A DNA stretch of 64,000 nucleotides from Roseiarcus sp963721905 (lineage in GTDB: Bacteria > Pseudomonadota > Alphaproteobacteria > Rhizobiales > Beijerinckiaceae), in contig CAVRMF010000012.1 of assembly GCA_963721905.1 (NCBI GenBank), positions 197,492 through 261,491 of the forward strand. Direction: 5' to 3'. How positions within the stretch are numbered: the first letter of the stretch is position 1; each line of letters begins with the position of its first letter. The translations under genes were made by a program, and so were the position numbers. Shown piece after piece: positions 15,985-25,833 of the stretch. The notes below the pieces were generated by a model. That model saw nothing but the letters and a program-made list of their open reading frames with translations, made no database searches and was not told the origin of the DNA.

Positions 15985-16638
15985 TCAGATCTCTTCGTAC
16001 TTTTCGATGCGCCACGGCTCCGCCTCGGCGTCGACGATCCAGCCCTTCCATGCCGGCAGGGCCATCATCGCCTCCATATAGGCGCGCGTCGGCTTTGCGA
16101 CCGGGATGTCGTAGGCGTGAAAACGGTTGACGACGGGAGCGAACATCGCATCCGCCGCGCAGAAGCGCCCGAACAGGAACGAGCCGGCCTTGCCGAAGGT
16201 CTCGCGCGCGTGGGCGAAAGCCGCCTCGATCCGCGCGATGTCGGCGCGAACCTCGTCACCGAGCGGGATAGCTTTCGGCTTCCGGCGGAAGTTGGTCGGA
16301 CAGGCCTGTCTCAACGCGGAGAACCCGGCGTGCATCTCGCTCGAAAGCGAGCGCGCATGCGCCCGCGCCGCCTTTCCCCTGGGCCAGATCGCCTTCTCCG
16401 GATAGGCCTCGGCGACATATTCCATGATCGCGAGCAACTCCCAGACAGCGATCCCGCCGTCACGCAGGGAGGGGCATTTCGCGCTCGGCGCGTATTTGAG
16501 CATGGCCGCCCGTGTTTCCGGCCGGTCCATCGGGATCACGACCTCCTCGAACGGGATCTTGAAATGCGCGAGCAGGATCCATGGCCTCAGCGACCACGAC
16601 GAATAGGCCTTGTTGGCGACGATCAGCTTCAGCGGCAT
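15985..16638 (-). CDS. glutathione S-transferase family protein
   Basis: 217 residues. Thioredoxin-like N-terminal domain with the serine-type site in ANKAYSSWSLRPW, a cis-Pro region (KCPSLRDGGIAVWELLAIMEYV) that carries the GSH-binding acidic/serine position, and an all-helical C-domain containing FGRFCAADAMFAPV, the GST N-capping box pattern. Cytosolic. The likely role is glutathione conjugation or a reductive detoxification step; substrate unknown. The gene is directly upstream of the KirBac gene and probably co-transcribed with it. Confidence 0.9.
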   Translation of the reverse strand: MPLKLIVANKAYSSWSLRPWILLAHFKIPFEEVVIPMDRPETRAAMLKYAPSAKCPSLRDGGIAVWELLAIMEYVAEAYPEKAIWPRGKAARAHARSLSSEMHAGFSALRQACPTNFRRKPKAIPLGDEVRADIARIEAAFAHARETFGKAGSFLFGRFCAADAMFAPVVNRFHAYDIPVAKPTRAYMEAMMALPAWKGWIVDAEAEPWRIEKYEEI

Positions 16639-16790
16639 GGCGCTTTATCCCAATCCACGTTGCCCGCGATTGATCGGCGGGCGTTCGAAGCGAGTTCAAG
16701 CCGGCCGCCGGCGCATTGACGCTCGCGTCTCGCGGCCCGATAAGCCGGGCGTCTCTTACGGTTTCCGAATGATCCTTTCGGCCGGGCGAG

Positions 16791-16926
16791 TCTCTCCCCT
16801 CTCCCCTTGCGGGAGAGGGGTTGGGGTGAGGGGTTTTTGCCGTCAGGCGCTTTGGCCAGGCGCCCATCAGCGCCGGACCCCTCATCCGGCGCTTCGCGCC
16901 ACCTTCTCCCGCAAGGGGAGAAGGGG
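16791..16926. repeat. pair of REP-like palindromic repeats
   Basis: Two related palindromic units lie between the divergent gst and ispDF genes. The left unit (16791-16834) holds CTCCCCTTGCGGGAGAGGGG followed by TTGGGGTGAGGGG. The right unit (16875-16926) holds CCCTCATCCGGCG and TTCTCCCGCAAGGGGAGAAG. They are largely inverted copies of one another and can form a large hairpin. Similar units are dispersed in many Hyphomicrobiales genomes. A shorter relative is at 18662-18688. Confidence 0.75.
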
Positions 16927-16989
16927 CTCTGGCGCGTCCCTGGGCGAGACAATCAGCCGGAAGCGGTAACATTTGGGAGTCTGACGTTC

Positions 16990-18186
16990 TTGCCGTCGTC
17001 AAACACTGTCGCGCTCGTTGTGGTCGCCGCCGGGCGCGGAGAGAGGCTCGGCGCAGAGCGGCCAAAGCAGTATCTCCTCTGCGCCGGCAAGCCGCTGCTC
17101 GCCCATACGCTCGAGGCGCTGACGGCCGCATGGCCGTTTTCCGCCGCGACGGTCGCGATCCGGGCCGAGGACCGCGCGCTCTATGACGAGGCGCTTGCGC
17201 ACCTGACGCCCGAGGCCGCGTCCGCGATCGGCGAGCCGGCGATCGGCGGCGCGACCCGCCAGCAGAGCGTGCTCGCTGGCCTCGAGGCGCTCGCCGCGGC
17301 CAAGCCCGACATCGTCCTCATCCACGACGCGGCGCGCCCCTTCCCTGCCCGCGAGCTTGTCGCCCGCGCAGTCCAGGCGGCGGAGGCCCGCGGCGCGGCG
17401 GCTCCCGGAACGCCGCTCAGCGACACAGTGAAGCAGGTGGATGGGCAAGGCCGGGTGCTTGCGACCCCGCCCCGTGCGGGCTTACGCGCCGTACAGACGC
17501 CGCAGGCGTTTCGCTTCGCGCTCATTCTCGAGGCGCACCGGCGTGCGGCGGTGGAAGGCGTCGCGGAGCTCACCGACGACGTCGCCGTCGCCGAATGGGC
17601 GGGCGCGCCGGCTTACGTGTTCGAGGGCGATCCGGAGAACAGCAAGGTGACGACGGTGAAGGATTTGCTCGCCGCAGAAGCACGGCTGACAGGCGCGGCG
17701 AGCGAAACGCGGGTCGGCCAGGGTTTCGACGTCCACGCCTTCGCGCCCGGCGATCACGTGTGGCTCTGCGGCGTGCGCGTGCCCCACGACCATGCGCTGA
17801 GCGGCCATTCGGACGCGGACGTCGCGCTGCACGCGCTCGCCGACGCGATCTACGGCGCGCTGGCGGAGGGCGACATCGGCGCCCATTTCCCACCCTCGGA
17901 TCCCAAATGGAAGGGCGCGGCGTCGCATCCGTTCCTGGCCCACGCGGCGCGGCGCGTTGGCGAGCGTGGCGGCGTCATCGTCTCTCTCGACGCGACGCTC
18001 ATTTGCGAAGCGCCGAAGATCGGCCCGCATCGCGACGCGATGCGCGCCCGCGTCGCCGAGATCGCCGGCCTCGACATCGGCCGCGTCGCCGTCAAGGCGA
18101 CGACGACCGAGCGGCTCGGCTTCGCCGGGCGGGGCGAGGGGATCGCGTGCCTGGCGACCGCGACGGTGCGGCTGCCGCCGGGGTGA
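16990..18186 (+). CDS. ispDF: bifunctional IspD/IspF enzyme of the MEP isoprenoid pathway
   Basis: 398 residues from TTG 16990, with GGGAG ten bases upstream. The open frame runs further back but crosses the REP-like repeats, so the shorter start is chosen. The N-terminal half is the cytidylyltransferase IspD: VVVAAGRGERLGAERPKQYL (CTP loop) and LIHDAARPF. The C-terminal half from about residue 237 is IspF: RVGQGFDVHAF and SGHSDADVALHALADAIYGAL, which carries the zinc-binding Asp/His residues, and TTTERLGFAGRGEGIAC. It converts MEP to CDP-ME and later CDP-MEP to MEcPP. This fusion is typical of alphaproteobacteria. Confidence 0.96.
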   Translation: MPSSNTVALVVVAAGRGERLGAERPKQYLLCAGKPLLAHTLEALTAAWPFSAATVAIRAEDRALYDEALAHLTPEAASAIGEPAIGGATRQQSVLAGLEALAAAKPDIVLIHDAARPFPARELVARAVQAAEARGAAAPGTPLSDTVKQVDGQGRVLATPPRAGLRAVQTPQAFRFALILEAHRRAAVEGVAELTDDVAVAEWAGAPAYVFEGDPENSKVTTVKDLLAAEARLTGAASETRVGQGFDVHAFAPGDHVWLCGVRVPHDHALSGHSDADVALHALADAIYGALAEGDIGAHFPPSDPKWKGAASHPFLAHAARRVGERGGVIVSLDATLICEAPKIGPHRDAMRARVAEIAGLDIGRVAVKATTTERLGFAGRGEGIACLATATVRLPPG

Positions 18187-18265
18187 CGCAAGGGTTCGAG
18201 CGCTTGCCGCGCGCCGTTCTCCATGCGACCTTCTGCGGATGGGAGGATTCCGGCCGGAGGTCGAC

Positions 18266-18628
18266 ATGGCTATTCACATCCATCACGTAAATATCCGCAC
18301 GAAGGATTTGGCTGGCAGCATCGCCTTCTACACCGAGGCGCTCGGTCTCACGAAAGGCAAGCGGCCCGACTTCGGCTTCAACGGCGCTTGGCTCTATGAC
18401 GGGACCAAGGCGGCGGTCCATCTCAATGAGACCGCCGAGGAGGCCGGAAACGTCGACAACGCCATGGATCACGTTGCCTTCGCCGTCGACCGCCTGGACG
18501 ACGCGCTGAGCCGCCTCGACCGCCTCGGCGTCCCTCATTCGCGTCCCAAGCCCATTCCCGGAAGCGACATCCGGCAATGCTTCGCCAAGGACCCGAACGG
18601 CGTCACGATAGAGCTGCAGGGTCTCTGA
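18266..18628 (+). CDS. VOC (glyoxalase/bleomycin-resistance) family protein
   Basis: 120 residues with CGGAGG before the ATG. Two beta-alpha-beta-beta-beta modules: the first starts HIHHVNIRTKDLAGSIAFYTEALG, the second MDHVAFAVDRLDDALSRL, ending FAKDPNGVTIELQG. The metal-ligand positions (His in HHVN, His in AVHLNE, His in MDHVAF, Glu in TIELQG) are all present, so the protein may bind a divalent metal. Family members include glyoxalase I, ring-cleavage dioxygenases and epimerases; the reaction here cannot be told. The gene lies 79 bp after ispDF. Confidence 0.85.
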   Translation: MAIHIHHVNIRTKDLAGSIAFYTEALGLTKGKRPDFGFNGAWLYDGTKAAVHLNETAEEAGNVDNAMDHVAFAVDRLDDALSRLDRLGVPHSRPKPIPGSDIRQCFAKDPNGVTIELQGL

Positions 18629-18661
18629 GAAAAACTGGGTTTTTGTGCTAGTCTCGCGCGT

Positions 18662-18688
18662 CCCTTCTCCCCGCTCGCGGGAGAGGGG
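18662..18688. repeat. REP-like hairpin upstream of the first cyclase gene
   Basis: CCCTTCTCCCC and GGGAGAGGGG flank a six-base loop, forming a strong hairpin. It shares the CTTCTCCCC/GGGAGAGGGG halves with the repeats at 16.8-16.9 kb. It lies between the VOC gene stop and the cyclase ribosome site, so it could act as a terminator or affect translation of the cyclase mRNA. Confidence 0.55.
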
Positions 18689-18713
18689 AATTGGCGCGCG
18701 GCGGAGGTTCGCC

Positions 18714-20480
18714 ATGAGCGAGACCCGGAAGATCGCCGCGATCCTGGTTGCCGACGTCGTCGGCTACAGCCGGCTCGCCGGCGCGGACGAGGATCGAACC
18801 CTGTCGCGCCTCCGGGGTCTGCGCAGCGATCTGATCGACCCGGCCATCGCCGCGCATCATGGGCGCATCGTCAAGCGCACCGGCGACGGCAGCCTTATCG
18901 AGTTCCGCAGCGTGGTCGACGCGGTGCGTTGCGCCATCGAGGTCCAGAACGGCCTCGTCGAGCGCAACGCCGGCGTGCCGCCCGAGCGCCGCATCGAATT
19001 CCGTGTCGGCATTCATCTCGGCGACGTTGTCGAGGAAGCCGACGGCGATCTGATGGGCGACGGCGTCAATATCGCCGCGCGGTTGGAGAGCATTTGCCAG
19101 CCCGGCGCGATCTGTCTCTCCGAGGACGCCTATCGCCAGGTCAAGGCGCGGCTCGATCTCGCCGTAACCGATCTGGGCCCAACGCAACTCAAGAACATCG
19201 CCGAGCCGATCCGCGTCTATTCGCTGCAAGTTGGGCGTTCCGCCCAGGCGAAGCCCGCGCCGCCGGCCCCGGCGCCGCAAAAACCCACCCCGCCGCGCCT
19301 CTCGATTGTCGTCCTGCCTTTCAAGAACCTCTCCAGCGATTCGAGCCAGGACTATTTCGCCGACGGCGTCACCGAGAACCTCACCACCGACCTGTCGCGC
19401 ATCCGCAACAGCTTCGTGATCGCGCGCAACACCGCCTTCACCTACAAGGGCAAGGCCGTCGACGCCAGGCAGATCGGCAAGGAGCTTGGGGTGCGCTACG
19501 TGCTCGAAGGCTCGGTTCAGCGCGACGGAACCCGCGTGCGCGTCAACGCGCAACTCATCGACAGCGAAACCGGCGCACATCTCTGGGCCGATCGATTTCA
19601 GGAAGACGTCGCCGATCTCTTCAAACTGCAAGATGACGTCGTGGCGCGATTGGCCAACGCTCTAAGCTATGAGCTCGTCAGGGCGGAAGCGGAAGCGGCG
19701 GCCCGCTCGAAAAACCCCAATTCCATCGACCTCGACATGCGCGGTCGGGGGGCGCTCATCCGATGGGCGCAACAGGCGCCAACGAAGGACGACCTCGTTG
19801 CGGTGCGAGCCTTGTTCGAGCGAGCGCTCGAGATCGACCCGAGGGATGACGATGCATTGGTCGGCTCGGCGACAACCTATCTCTTCGAATACTCGTTTGG
19901 ATGGACCAATCCCGAAACCGACTACGACGCGAAAATACTCGGTCAGGCCGACCGAGCCATCGCGCTCGCGCGTGACAACACGTACGCATATAGCGTGAAA
20001 AGTACGTATTTGAACATTACGCTTCGCCCGAACGACGCCCTCCGCGTCGCCAACGCCGGGCTCGCCCTCAATTCAAACTACGCCTATCTGTTTGCCGCGC
20101 GCGCTACCGCCGAATGTTATTTGGGCCAGTTCGAACAATCGAAATCCGATGTTCAGCAGGCCGTGCGCTTAAGTCCGCGTGACCCGAGATTAAGCCAGTG
20201 GCACAATTTCTTGGCGGACGCGGAACTCGGCCTCGGCCATTTCGACACCACGATCGATGAAGCCAACAAGGCGATCGACGCCGGTTATCGTGTTTTCTAT
20301 TCCTACCTCAATCTCGCCGCCGCCCACGCGCTGAAGGGTGATATGGATCAGGCGAAGGCCCCCCTCGCCGAAGCCCGCCGCCTCAATCCCAAGCTCAGCG
20401 TCAAATGGCTGATCGGGCGCAAACCTGTTCTTGAGCCCGCGTTCGACGCACTGCGCAAAGCGGGGCTGCCGGAAGGATGA
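18714..20480 (+). CDS. class III adenylate/guanylate cyclase with TolB/FlgO-like and TPR regions (copy 1)
   Basis: 588 residues, start MSETRKIAAILVADVVGYSRL with GGAGG six bases upstream. The N-terminal catalytic domain (1-~185) has the metal aspartates Asp14 (ADVVGYS) and Asp58 (TGDGSLIEF) and the transition-state pair Asn119/Arg123 (GVNIAARLE), so it looks active. A proline-rich linker leads to a TolB/FlgO-like domain (about 210-330: LSIVVLPFKNLSSDSSQDYF, FTYKGKAVDARQIGKELGVRY, VLEGSVQRDG), then TPR-type helices to the end. No membrane segment. It would make cAMP (or cGMP) in the cytosol, with the TPR part as sensor or docking module. First of a local family of four. The C-terminal third diverges from the other copies. 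Confidence 0.88.
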   Translation: MSETRKIAAILVADVVGYSRLAGADEDRTLSRLRGLRSDLIDPAIAAHHGRIVKRTGDGSLIEFRSVVDAVRCAIEVQNGLVERNAGVPPERRIEFRVGIHLGDVVEEADGDLMGDGVNIAARLESICQPGAICLSEDAYRQVKARLDLAVTDLGPTQLKNIAEPIRVYSLQVGRSAQAKPAPPAPAPQKPTPPRLSIVVLPFKNLSSDSSQDYFADGVTENLTTDLSRIRNSFVIARNTAFTYKGKAVDARQIGKELGVRYVLEGSVQRDGTRVRVNAQLIDSETGAHLWADRFQEDVADLFKLQDDVVARLANALSYELVRAEAEAAARSKNPNSIDLDMRGRGALIRWAQQAPTKDDLVAVRALFERALEIDPRDDDALVGSATTYLFEYSFGWTNPETDYDAKILGQADRAIALARDNTYAYSVKSTYLNITLRPNDALRVANAGLALNSNYAYLFAARATAECYLGQFEQSKSDVQQAVRLSPRDPRLSQWHNFLADAELGLGHFDTTIDEANKAIDAGYRVFYSYLNLAAAHALKGDMDQAKAPLAEARRLNPKLSVKWLIGRKPVLEPAFDALRKAGLPEG

Positions 20481-20587
20481 GCGAGAGCCGAATTCCGACT
20501 CGTAAAGAACCGTAAGAGAAGATAACACTGGGCAGGCGGGGGCTTCGACCTGCTCGGTTCATAAGAATAAAATGAGCGAGGAAAGCC

Positions 20588-21799
20588 ATGGTCTCGCGTC
20601 GCGTGTTCCTGCAATCGTCGGCGGCGGCCGCCGTCGCCGCGGCTTCCGGGGTTCGCGCCGCCTGGGCCGAGAACGCGCCCGGCGTCACGGATGCCGAGAT
20701 CAAGATTGGCCAGACCTTCCCTTACAGCGGACCTGCTTCGTCCTACGGCGCGATCGCCAGGGCCGAGGCCGCCTATTTCAAGATGATCAACGAGAAGGGC
20801 GGGGTCAACGGCCGCAAGCTCAACCTCATCAGCCTCGACGACGGCTACAGCGCGCCCAAGACCGTCGAGCAGACCCGGCGGCTCATCGAAGAGGAGGGCG
20901 TCGCGTTCATCTTTCAAGCCTTTGGCGGCTTCACCAGCCTGGCGATCCGGCCTTATCTCAACGAGAACAAGGTGCCGCAGCTGTTTAGCGCCGCCGGCGC
21001 CGACCAGCTCGACGATCCCCAGCATTTTCCGTGGACGGTCGGCTTCAACCCGGCCACCAGCACCGAGGGCAGCATCTACGCCAAACATATCCTCGCCACC
21101 AAGCCCGATGCGAAGATCGGCGTCCTCTATCAGAACGATCAATTGGGCAAGACCTTCTTGACGGGCGTGCGCGACGCGCTTGGCGCCGAGCATGCCGGAA
21201 TGCTCGTCAAGGAAGTTTCTTACGAGGTCACGGACCCCACGGTCAATTCGCAGGTTATCACGCTGCAGGGCGCCGGCGTCGACGCGCTGATTATCGCGGC
21301 AACCAACAAGCCCGCCGCGCAGACCATCCGCAAAGTCTATGACATCGGCTGGACGCCGGAACGCTATCTGTTTTTCGGCGCGGCTTCGATCGAAGGAACG
21401 CTGAAGCCCGCGGGTCTCGAGAAGTCGAAGGGATTGCTCACCGCCGGATACCTCAAGGATCCGACTGACCCCCGCTGGCAGGACAATTCCGGCTTCAAGG
21501 AATGGGCGGCCTTCGCAACGAAATACATGAGCCCGGCGGACGTTCACCAGGCGATCGCGGTCTACGGCTTCACGACCGCCGCAACGATGGTGCATGTTCT
21601 CGAGCAATGCGGCGACGATCTGTCGCGGGAGAATATTCTAGGCCAGGCGCTCGCCATCAAAGATCTCGAGCTGCCGATGCTGCTGCCGGGCGTCAAGATC
21701 AACACTTCGCCCGACAATTATTTCCTGATCCGGCAAATGCAGCTCGCCCGGTTCAACGGCGAATTGTGGGAGCCCTTTGGCGAATTAATCAGCGGCTGA
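20588..21799 (+). CDS. branched-chain amino-acid-type ABC transporter substrate-binding protein
   Basis: 403 residues; start MVSRRVFLQSSAAAAV, ribosome site GAGGAAAG. The N-terminus has a twin-arginine-like SRRVFLQ followed by an alanine-rich core and cleavage after AWA, so it is exported, possibly by Tat. The mature part is a periplasmic type I binding protein of the LivK/Peripla_BP_6 family: IKIGQTFPYSGPASSYGAIA, FKMINEKGGVNGRKLNLISLDDGY, and two lobes joined by a hinge. Ligands in the family are amino acids, amides, urea or aromatic compounds. No permease or ATPase gene is adjacent, so it is an orphan within the window. Confidence 0.9.
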   Translation: MVSRRVFLQSSAAAAVAAASGVRAAWAENAPGVTDAEIKIGQTFPYSGPASSYGAIARAEAAYFKMINEKGGVNGRKLNLISLDDGYSAPKTVEQTRRLIEEEGVAFIFQAFGGFTSLAIRPYLNENKVPQLFSAAGADQLDDPQHFPWTVGFNPATSTEGSIYAKHILATKPDAKIGVLYQNDQLGKTFLTGVRDALGAEHAGMLVKEVSYEVTDPTVNSQVITLQGAGVDALIIAATNKPAAQTIRKVYDIGWTPERYLFFGAASIEGTLKPAGLEKSKGLLTAGYLKDPTDPRWQDNSGFKEWAAFATKYMSPADVHQAIAVYGFTTAATMVHVLEQCGDDLSRENILGQALAIKDLELPMLLPGVKINTSPDNYFLIRQMQLARFNGELWEPFGELISG

Positions 21800-22088
21800 G
21801 CCGGCGAAAATTTGCGCATCACGAAGGTGGGACGTCCTCTAAGGCGCCTCGCATGCTTGGCCGACGATCGCGCGCCGCAGGCGCAGACGGGGTAGAAGAA
21901 ACGCGCTCCTTCAACCGTGCAGCGATCGATCTCGATCTAAGACCGGACGAGTTCCGGCTCGATTTGCGATGGTTGCTGCGATCGTCTCAAATGGGGAGAG
22001 TTGGCGTCCGGCGATAAGGGGCGCTCCCGGCCGAGGAACCCGTCGTAGAGCTTACGTTGTCTCGTTCACCCGGATTATCCGAGCCCTG

Positions 22089-23927
22089 ATGCCAAGCCGT
22101 ATCGAGGATTACGCCGTTATCGGCAATTGCGAGACCCTCGCGCTCGTTGGACGCGACGGCTCGATTGACTGGCTGGGCCTGCCCCGCTTCGACAGCAGCG
22201 CGTGCTTTTGCGCGCTGCTTGGCGAAGCCAAGCACGGACGATGGCTCATCGCGCCCGAGGCGAGTGACGCCCGCATCTCGCGCCGATATTTGGGCGACAC
22301 GCTCGTTCTGGAAACGGTGTTTCGCACCGAACATGGCGCCGTAAGTCTCACGGATTTCATGTCCCGACGGGACGGCGCGTCCGACCTGGTTCGCATCGTC
22401 CGCGGACTGCAGGGCGAGGTCGCAATGCAGATGGAGCTCGTAGTACGCTTCGGCTACGGCTCCGTCGTCCCGTGGGTTTCGAAACAGGAGGATGGGCGGA
22501 TTCAGTTCATCGCGGGTCCCGACCGGCTCCTGCTCGATACGCAGGTTGCGACGCGCGGCGAAGGTTCCCGCACGCTGAGCGATTTCACGATCGGGGCTGG
22601 ACAGGAAGCAAGCTTCGCTCTGAACTGGTCGCCGTCCTTCCGCCCCGCGCCCGCGCCGCTTCCAGCCGCACAGACGCTAGAGCAAGTTGAGTCCTCTTGG
22701 TCGGGCTGGGCTGCGAGGTCCAATCCTTGCGAACACAGGGGCGACGCGGTCCTGCGTTCGCTCCTAACCTTGAAAGCGCTGACGCACTGGGAGACCGGCG
22801 GAATCGTTGCGGCGGGGACGACGTCCTTGCCCGAGAAGAGCGGCGGCTCGCGCAACTGGGACTATCGGTACTGTTGGCTTCGCGACGCAACATTTACGCT
22901 TCTCGCCCTGATCGGCGCAGGCTTTCTCGATGAGGCGAAGGCGTGGCACCAATGGCTTCTGCGCGCCGTCGCCGGTTCGCCGGACGACGTCCAGACGATG
23001 TACGGAGTCGCGGGCGAGCGTCGGGTCGACGAGTACGAGATTCCCTGGCTGCCCGGTTACGAAGGGGCGAGCCCCGTGCGCGTCGGCAACGCCGCTGTCG
23101 GACAACTCCAGCTCGACGTCTACGGCGAAGTGCTCGACGCTTTCTACGTCGCGCGCCGCGCGGGTCTCGTCACGAGCGCGGAGACCTGGGACCTCGAATG
23201 CGGGCTCGTCTCCCATCTTGAGAAGATCTGGCGCGAACCCGACGAAGGAATCTGGGAGGTCCGCGGCAGTCCTCAGCACTTCACGCATTCGAAGGTGATG
23301 GCTTGGGTCGCCTTCGATCGCGCCGTGCGCTCGATTGAGGAATTCGATCTCGGCGGTCCGCTCGAGCGCTGGCGCTCCATCCGATCGGCGATCCATGAGG
23401 AGGTTTGCGCCCGCGGGTTCGATCCGGCGCGCAACACCTTTGTCCAATATTTCGGCGCAAAGGCGCTCGACGCCAGTCTTTTGCTCATTCCCCTTGTCGG
23501 CTTCCTGCCGGCGGACGACCCCCGGGTTCACGGCACAGTCGCCGCGATCGAGCGCGGCCTCCTGCGCAGCGGATTGGTGATGCGTTACGACACCGGAACG
23601 GGGACCGACGGGCTCCCGCCGGGCGAAGGCGCGTTCCTCGCCTGCAGCTTCTGGCTTGCGGACAATTACGCAATGCTCGGCCGGGATGAGGAAGCGCGCA
23701 ACCTCTTCGAGCGATTATTGGCGCTGCGCAACGACGTGGGGCTGCTGGCCGAGGAATACGATCCGTCGAACCGGCGCCAGCTCGGCAATTTTCCGCAGGC
23801 CTTCTCGCATCTCGCGCTGATCAATACGGCCCGCAATCTGGGGGACACGACGGGTCCGGCCGAACTGCGCTCGCGCCGGGGCGAGGCGACCATGCCTGCG
23901 GCGGACGAAGCTACGTCCGCTCGCTGA
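22089..23927 (+). CDS. glycoside hydrolase family 15 protein (glucoamylase/trehalase-like)
   Basis: 612 residues from MPSRIEDYAVIGNCETLALV, the family start; the frame is open further upstream without conserved sequence. GH15 layout: N-terminal beta-sandwich (about 1-230) followed by the (alpha/alpha)6 barrel. Landmarks are SIDWLGLPRFDS, SRNWDYRYCWLRDATFTL (substrate-binding region), DEGIWEVRGSPQHF with the general acid Glu, and LLAEEYDPSNRRQLGNFPQAFSH with the base Glu and closing motif. No signal peptide, so cytosolic. Bacterial relatives hydrolyse alpha-glucosides such as trehalose, isomaltose or malto-oligosaccharides. Lies between cyclase copies 1 and 2 on the same strand. The ~290 bp before it hold no recognisable gene. 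Confidence 0.9.
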   Translation: MPSRIEDYAVIGNCETLALVGRDGSIDWLGLPRFDSSACFCALLGEAKHGRWLIAPEASDARISRRYLGDTLVLETVFRTEHGAVSLTDFMSRRDGASDLVRIVRGLQGEVAMQMELVVRFGYGSVVPWVSKQEDGRIQFIAGPDRLLLDTQVATRGEGSRTLSDFTIGAGQEASFALNWSPSFRPAPAPLPAAQTLEQVESSWSGWAARSNPCEHRGDAVLRSLLTLKALTHWETGGIVAAGTTSLPEKSGGSRNWDYRYCWLRDATFTLLALIGAGFLDEAKAWHQWLLRAVAGSPDDVQTMYGVAGERRVDEYEIPWLPGYEGASPVRVGNAAVGQLQLDVYGEVLDAFYVARRAGLVTSAETWDLECGLVSHLEKIWREPDEGIWEVRGSPQHFTHSKVMAWVAFDRAVRSIEEFDLGGPLERWRSIRSAIHEEVCARGFDPARNTFVQYFGAKALDASLLLIPLVGFLPADDPRVHGTVAAIERGLLRSGLVMRYDTGTGTDGLPPGEGAFLACSFWLADNYAMLGRDEEARNLFERLLALRNDVGLLAEEYDPSNRRQLGNFPQAFSHLALINTARNLGDTTGPAELRSRRGEATMPAADEATSAR

Positions 23928-24062
23928 CAAGGCGGAATAGACGACTTGCTGGAGAAGTTTGTGACGCAAATGGCGGCGCGTGGCGAAGGGGTCAAATCGA
24001 CCCGAAGAGGCCCGTCGTCCTGCATTTCCTCATGCTAAGATAAGCCGTGTTTGGGGAGGCGA

Positions 24063-25833
24063 ATGACCGAAACCCGCAAGCTCGCCGCGATCATGGCGAT
24101 TGACGTCGTCGGCTACTCGCGCCTGATGGGCGAGGACGAGGTCGGGACCGCGCGGGCGGTGCGCGAGCATCGCGAGGCGACGCGGCCGATTGTGGCGAGC
24201 CACGACGGGCGCATCGTTCAGATCGTTGGCGACGGCCTGCTGCTGGAGTTTCCCTCCGTCGTCGGCGCCGTCGAATGTGCGATTGCGATCCAGAAACTGA
24301 TGGTCGAGCGCAATGCCGGGACGCCGGAGCACAGGCGCATCGTCTACCGCATCGGCGTCAACCTCGGGGACGTCCTGATCGAGGGCGACGCCATTTTGGG
24401 CGACGGCGTCAACATCGCTGCGCGGCTGGAGGGCATTTGCGAGCCCGGCGGCGTTTTGATCTCGGGCGCGGCGCATGAACAGGTGCGCGGCAAAATCGAT
24501 CAGGTTTTCGTCGATCTCGGCGACAAGGACCTCAAGAACATCGCGCGGCCGGTGAGGGTCTATGCCGTCACGACGGAAGGCGCTGCGCCCGCGCCGTTCC
24601 ACTACGAGCCGAACAGGCAACGGCCGCCGCGCCTTTCGATGGTCGTCTTGCCCTTCGCCAATCTCGGCGGCGACCCAGAGCAAGAGCATTTCGTCGACGG
24701 GGTCACGGAGAATCTGACGACCGATCTTTCGCGAATTCGAGGCGCCGTCGTGATCGCCCGCAACACGGCGTTCACGTACAAGGGCAAGTTGCTCGACGTG
24801 AAGACGATCGGGCGCGACTTGAACGTCCGCTATGTCCTCGAGGGCAGCGTCCAGCGCGGCGGAAACCGCATGCGCGTCAATGTGCAACTCATTGACGCCG
24901 AGAGCGCCAATCATCTCTGGGCCGAGCGGTTCAATAAGCCCCTGGCCGATCTCTTCGACATGCAGGACGAAATCGTGGCGCGCCTTGCGAACGCGCTCAA
25001 CGCCCAGCTCGCCGCGGCCGAGGCGCGACGCGCGGAACAGGCCCCGCATCCCGAACTCGATGGACATCTACTTTCAGGGTTTGGCTTGGTACAATAATGG
25101 GGCGAGTCGCGACAATGTCGCGCAATCGCGCAGCTTTTTCGATCGCGCGCTCGCCGTCGATCCCGACAATGTCGACGCGCTCGTTGGATCGGCGCGCGCG
25201 GACGTGCGCGAAGGCGCCAATTTTTTCGTGAGCGATCCCATGGCTGCCTTCGCGGCGGCCGAGGCGAAATTGACCAAAGCGTTGTCGTCAGTCCCGGACC
25301 ATGCGCGCGGCCACGGGTTGTTGGGGTATGTCGACATATTGACCAGGCGCGCGGCGGAGGGCATCGCCGAATGTGAACGCGCGTTGGAGCTGGATCGAAA
25401 TCTTGCCAGCGCCCATGCGTTTATCGGACTTGGCAAGATTTTCACCGGTCGCGCCGAGGAAACAGAGGCTCACGTCCGCGAGGCCCTGCGCCTCAGTCCG
25501 CGCGACACGAATGCCCATACCTGGAAGACATTCGGGGGCATCGCGGCGCACTTTCTCGGCAGTTATGAGCAGGCGGCCGCGTGGTTCCGGCGGGCGATCG
25601 AGGCCAACCGAAATTATGCGACATCGTATTTCATGCTGGCCGCCGCCCTCGCGCAGCTCGGTCGCCTCGACGAAGCGCATTCCGCGGTCAAGGCCGGCCT
25701 CGCGCTCAACGCGACTCTCACCATCTCCCGCCTCCGGGTCGCCTGGACGGCGCAGAGCGACAACCCAACGTATCTCGCCCAGCTCGAACCTGCTTTCGAA
25801 GACCTGCGCAAGGCCGGCGTCCCCGAGCAATGA
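24063..25833 (+). pseudogene. class III cyclase with TolB/FlgO-like and TPR regions (copy 2), frameshifted
   Basis: Start MTETRKLAAIMAIDVVGYSRL after GGGGAGG. The cyclase and TolB/FlgO-like domains read in one frame to a stop at 25097, and the TPR part continues in another frame to 25833. Alignment to copy 3 shows one extra base near 25046-25056, where copy 3 reads ASN-PRO-ASN-SER-MET and this copy slips. Catalytic residues are intact (Asp14 in AIDVVGYS, GDGLLLEF, GVNIAARLE). As it stands it encodes a 344-residue protein that keeps the cyclase and TolB/FlgO-like domains but lacks the TPRs; a sequencing error is possible. Its last codons overlap the start of copy 3 (ATGA at 25830-25833), so the two form an operon. 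Confidence 0.82.

Noticed and set aside
16807..16989. Extended N-terminus for ispDF
   Set aside because: The longer frame runs through the REP-like repeats and encodes low-complexity sequence; IspD proteins start close to the VVVAAGRGERLG motif, and TTG 16990 has a ribosome site.
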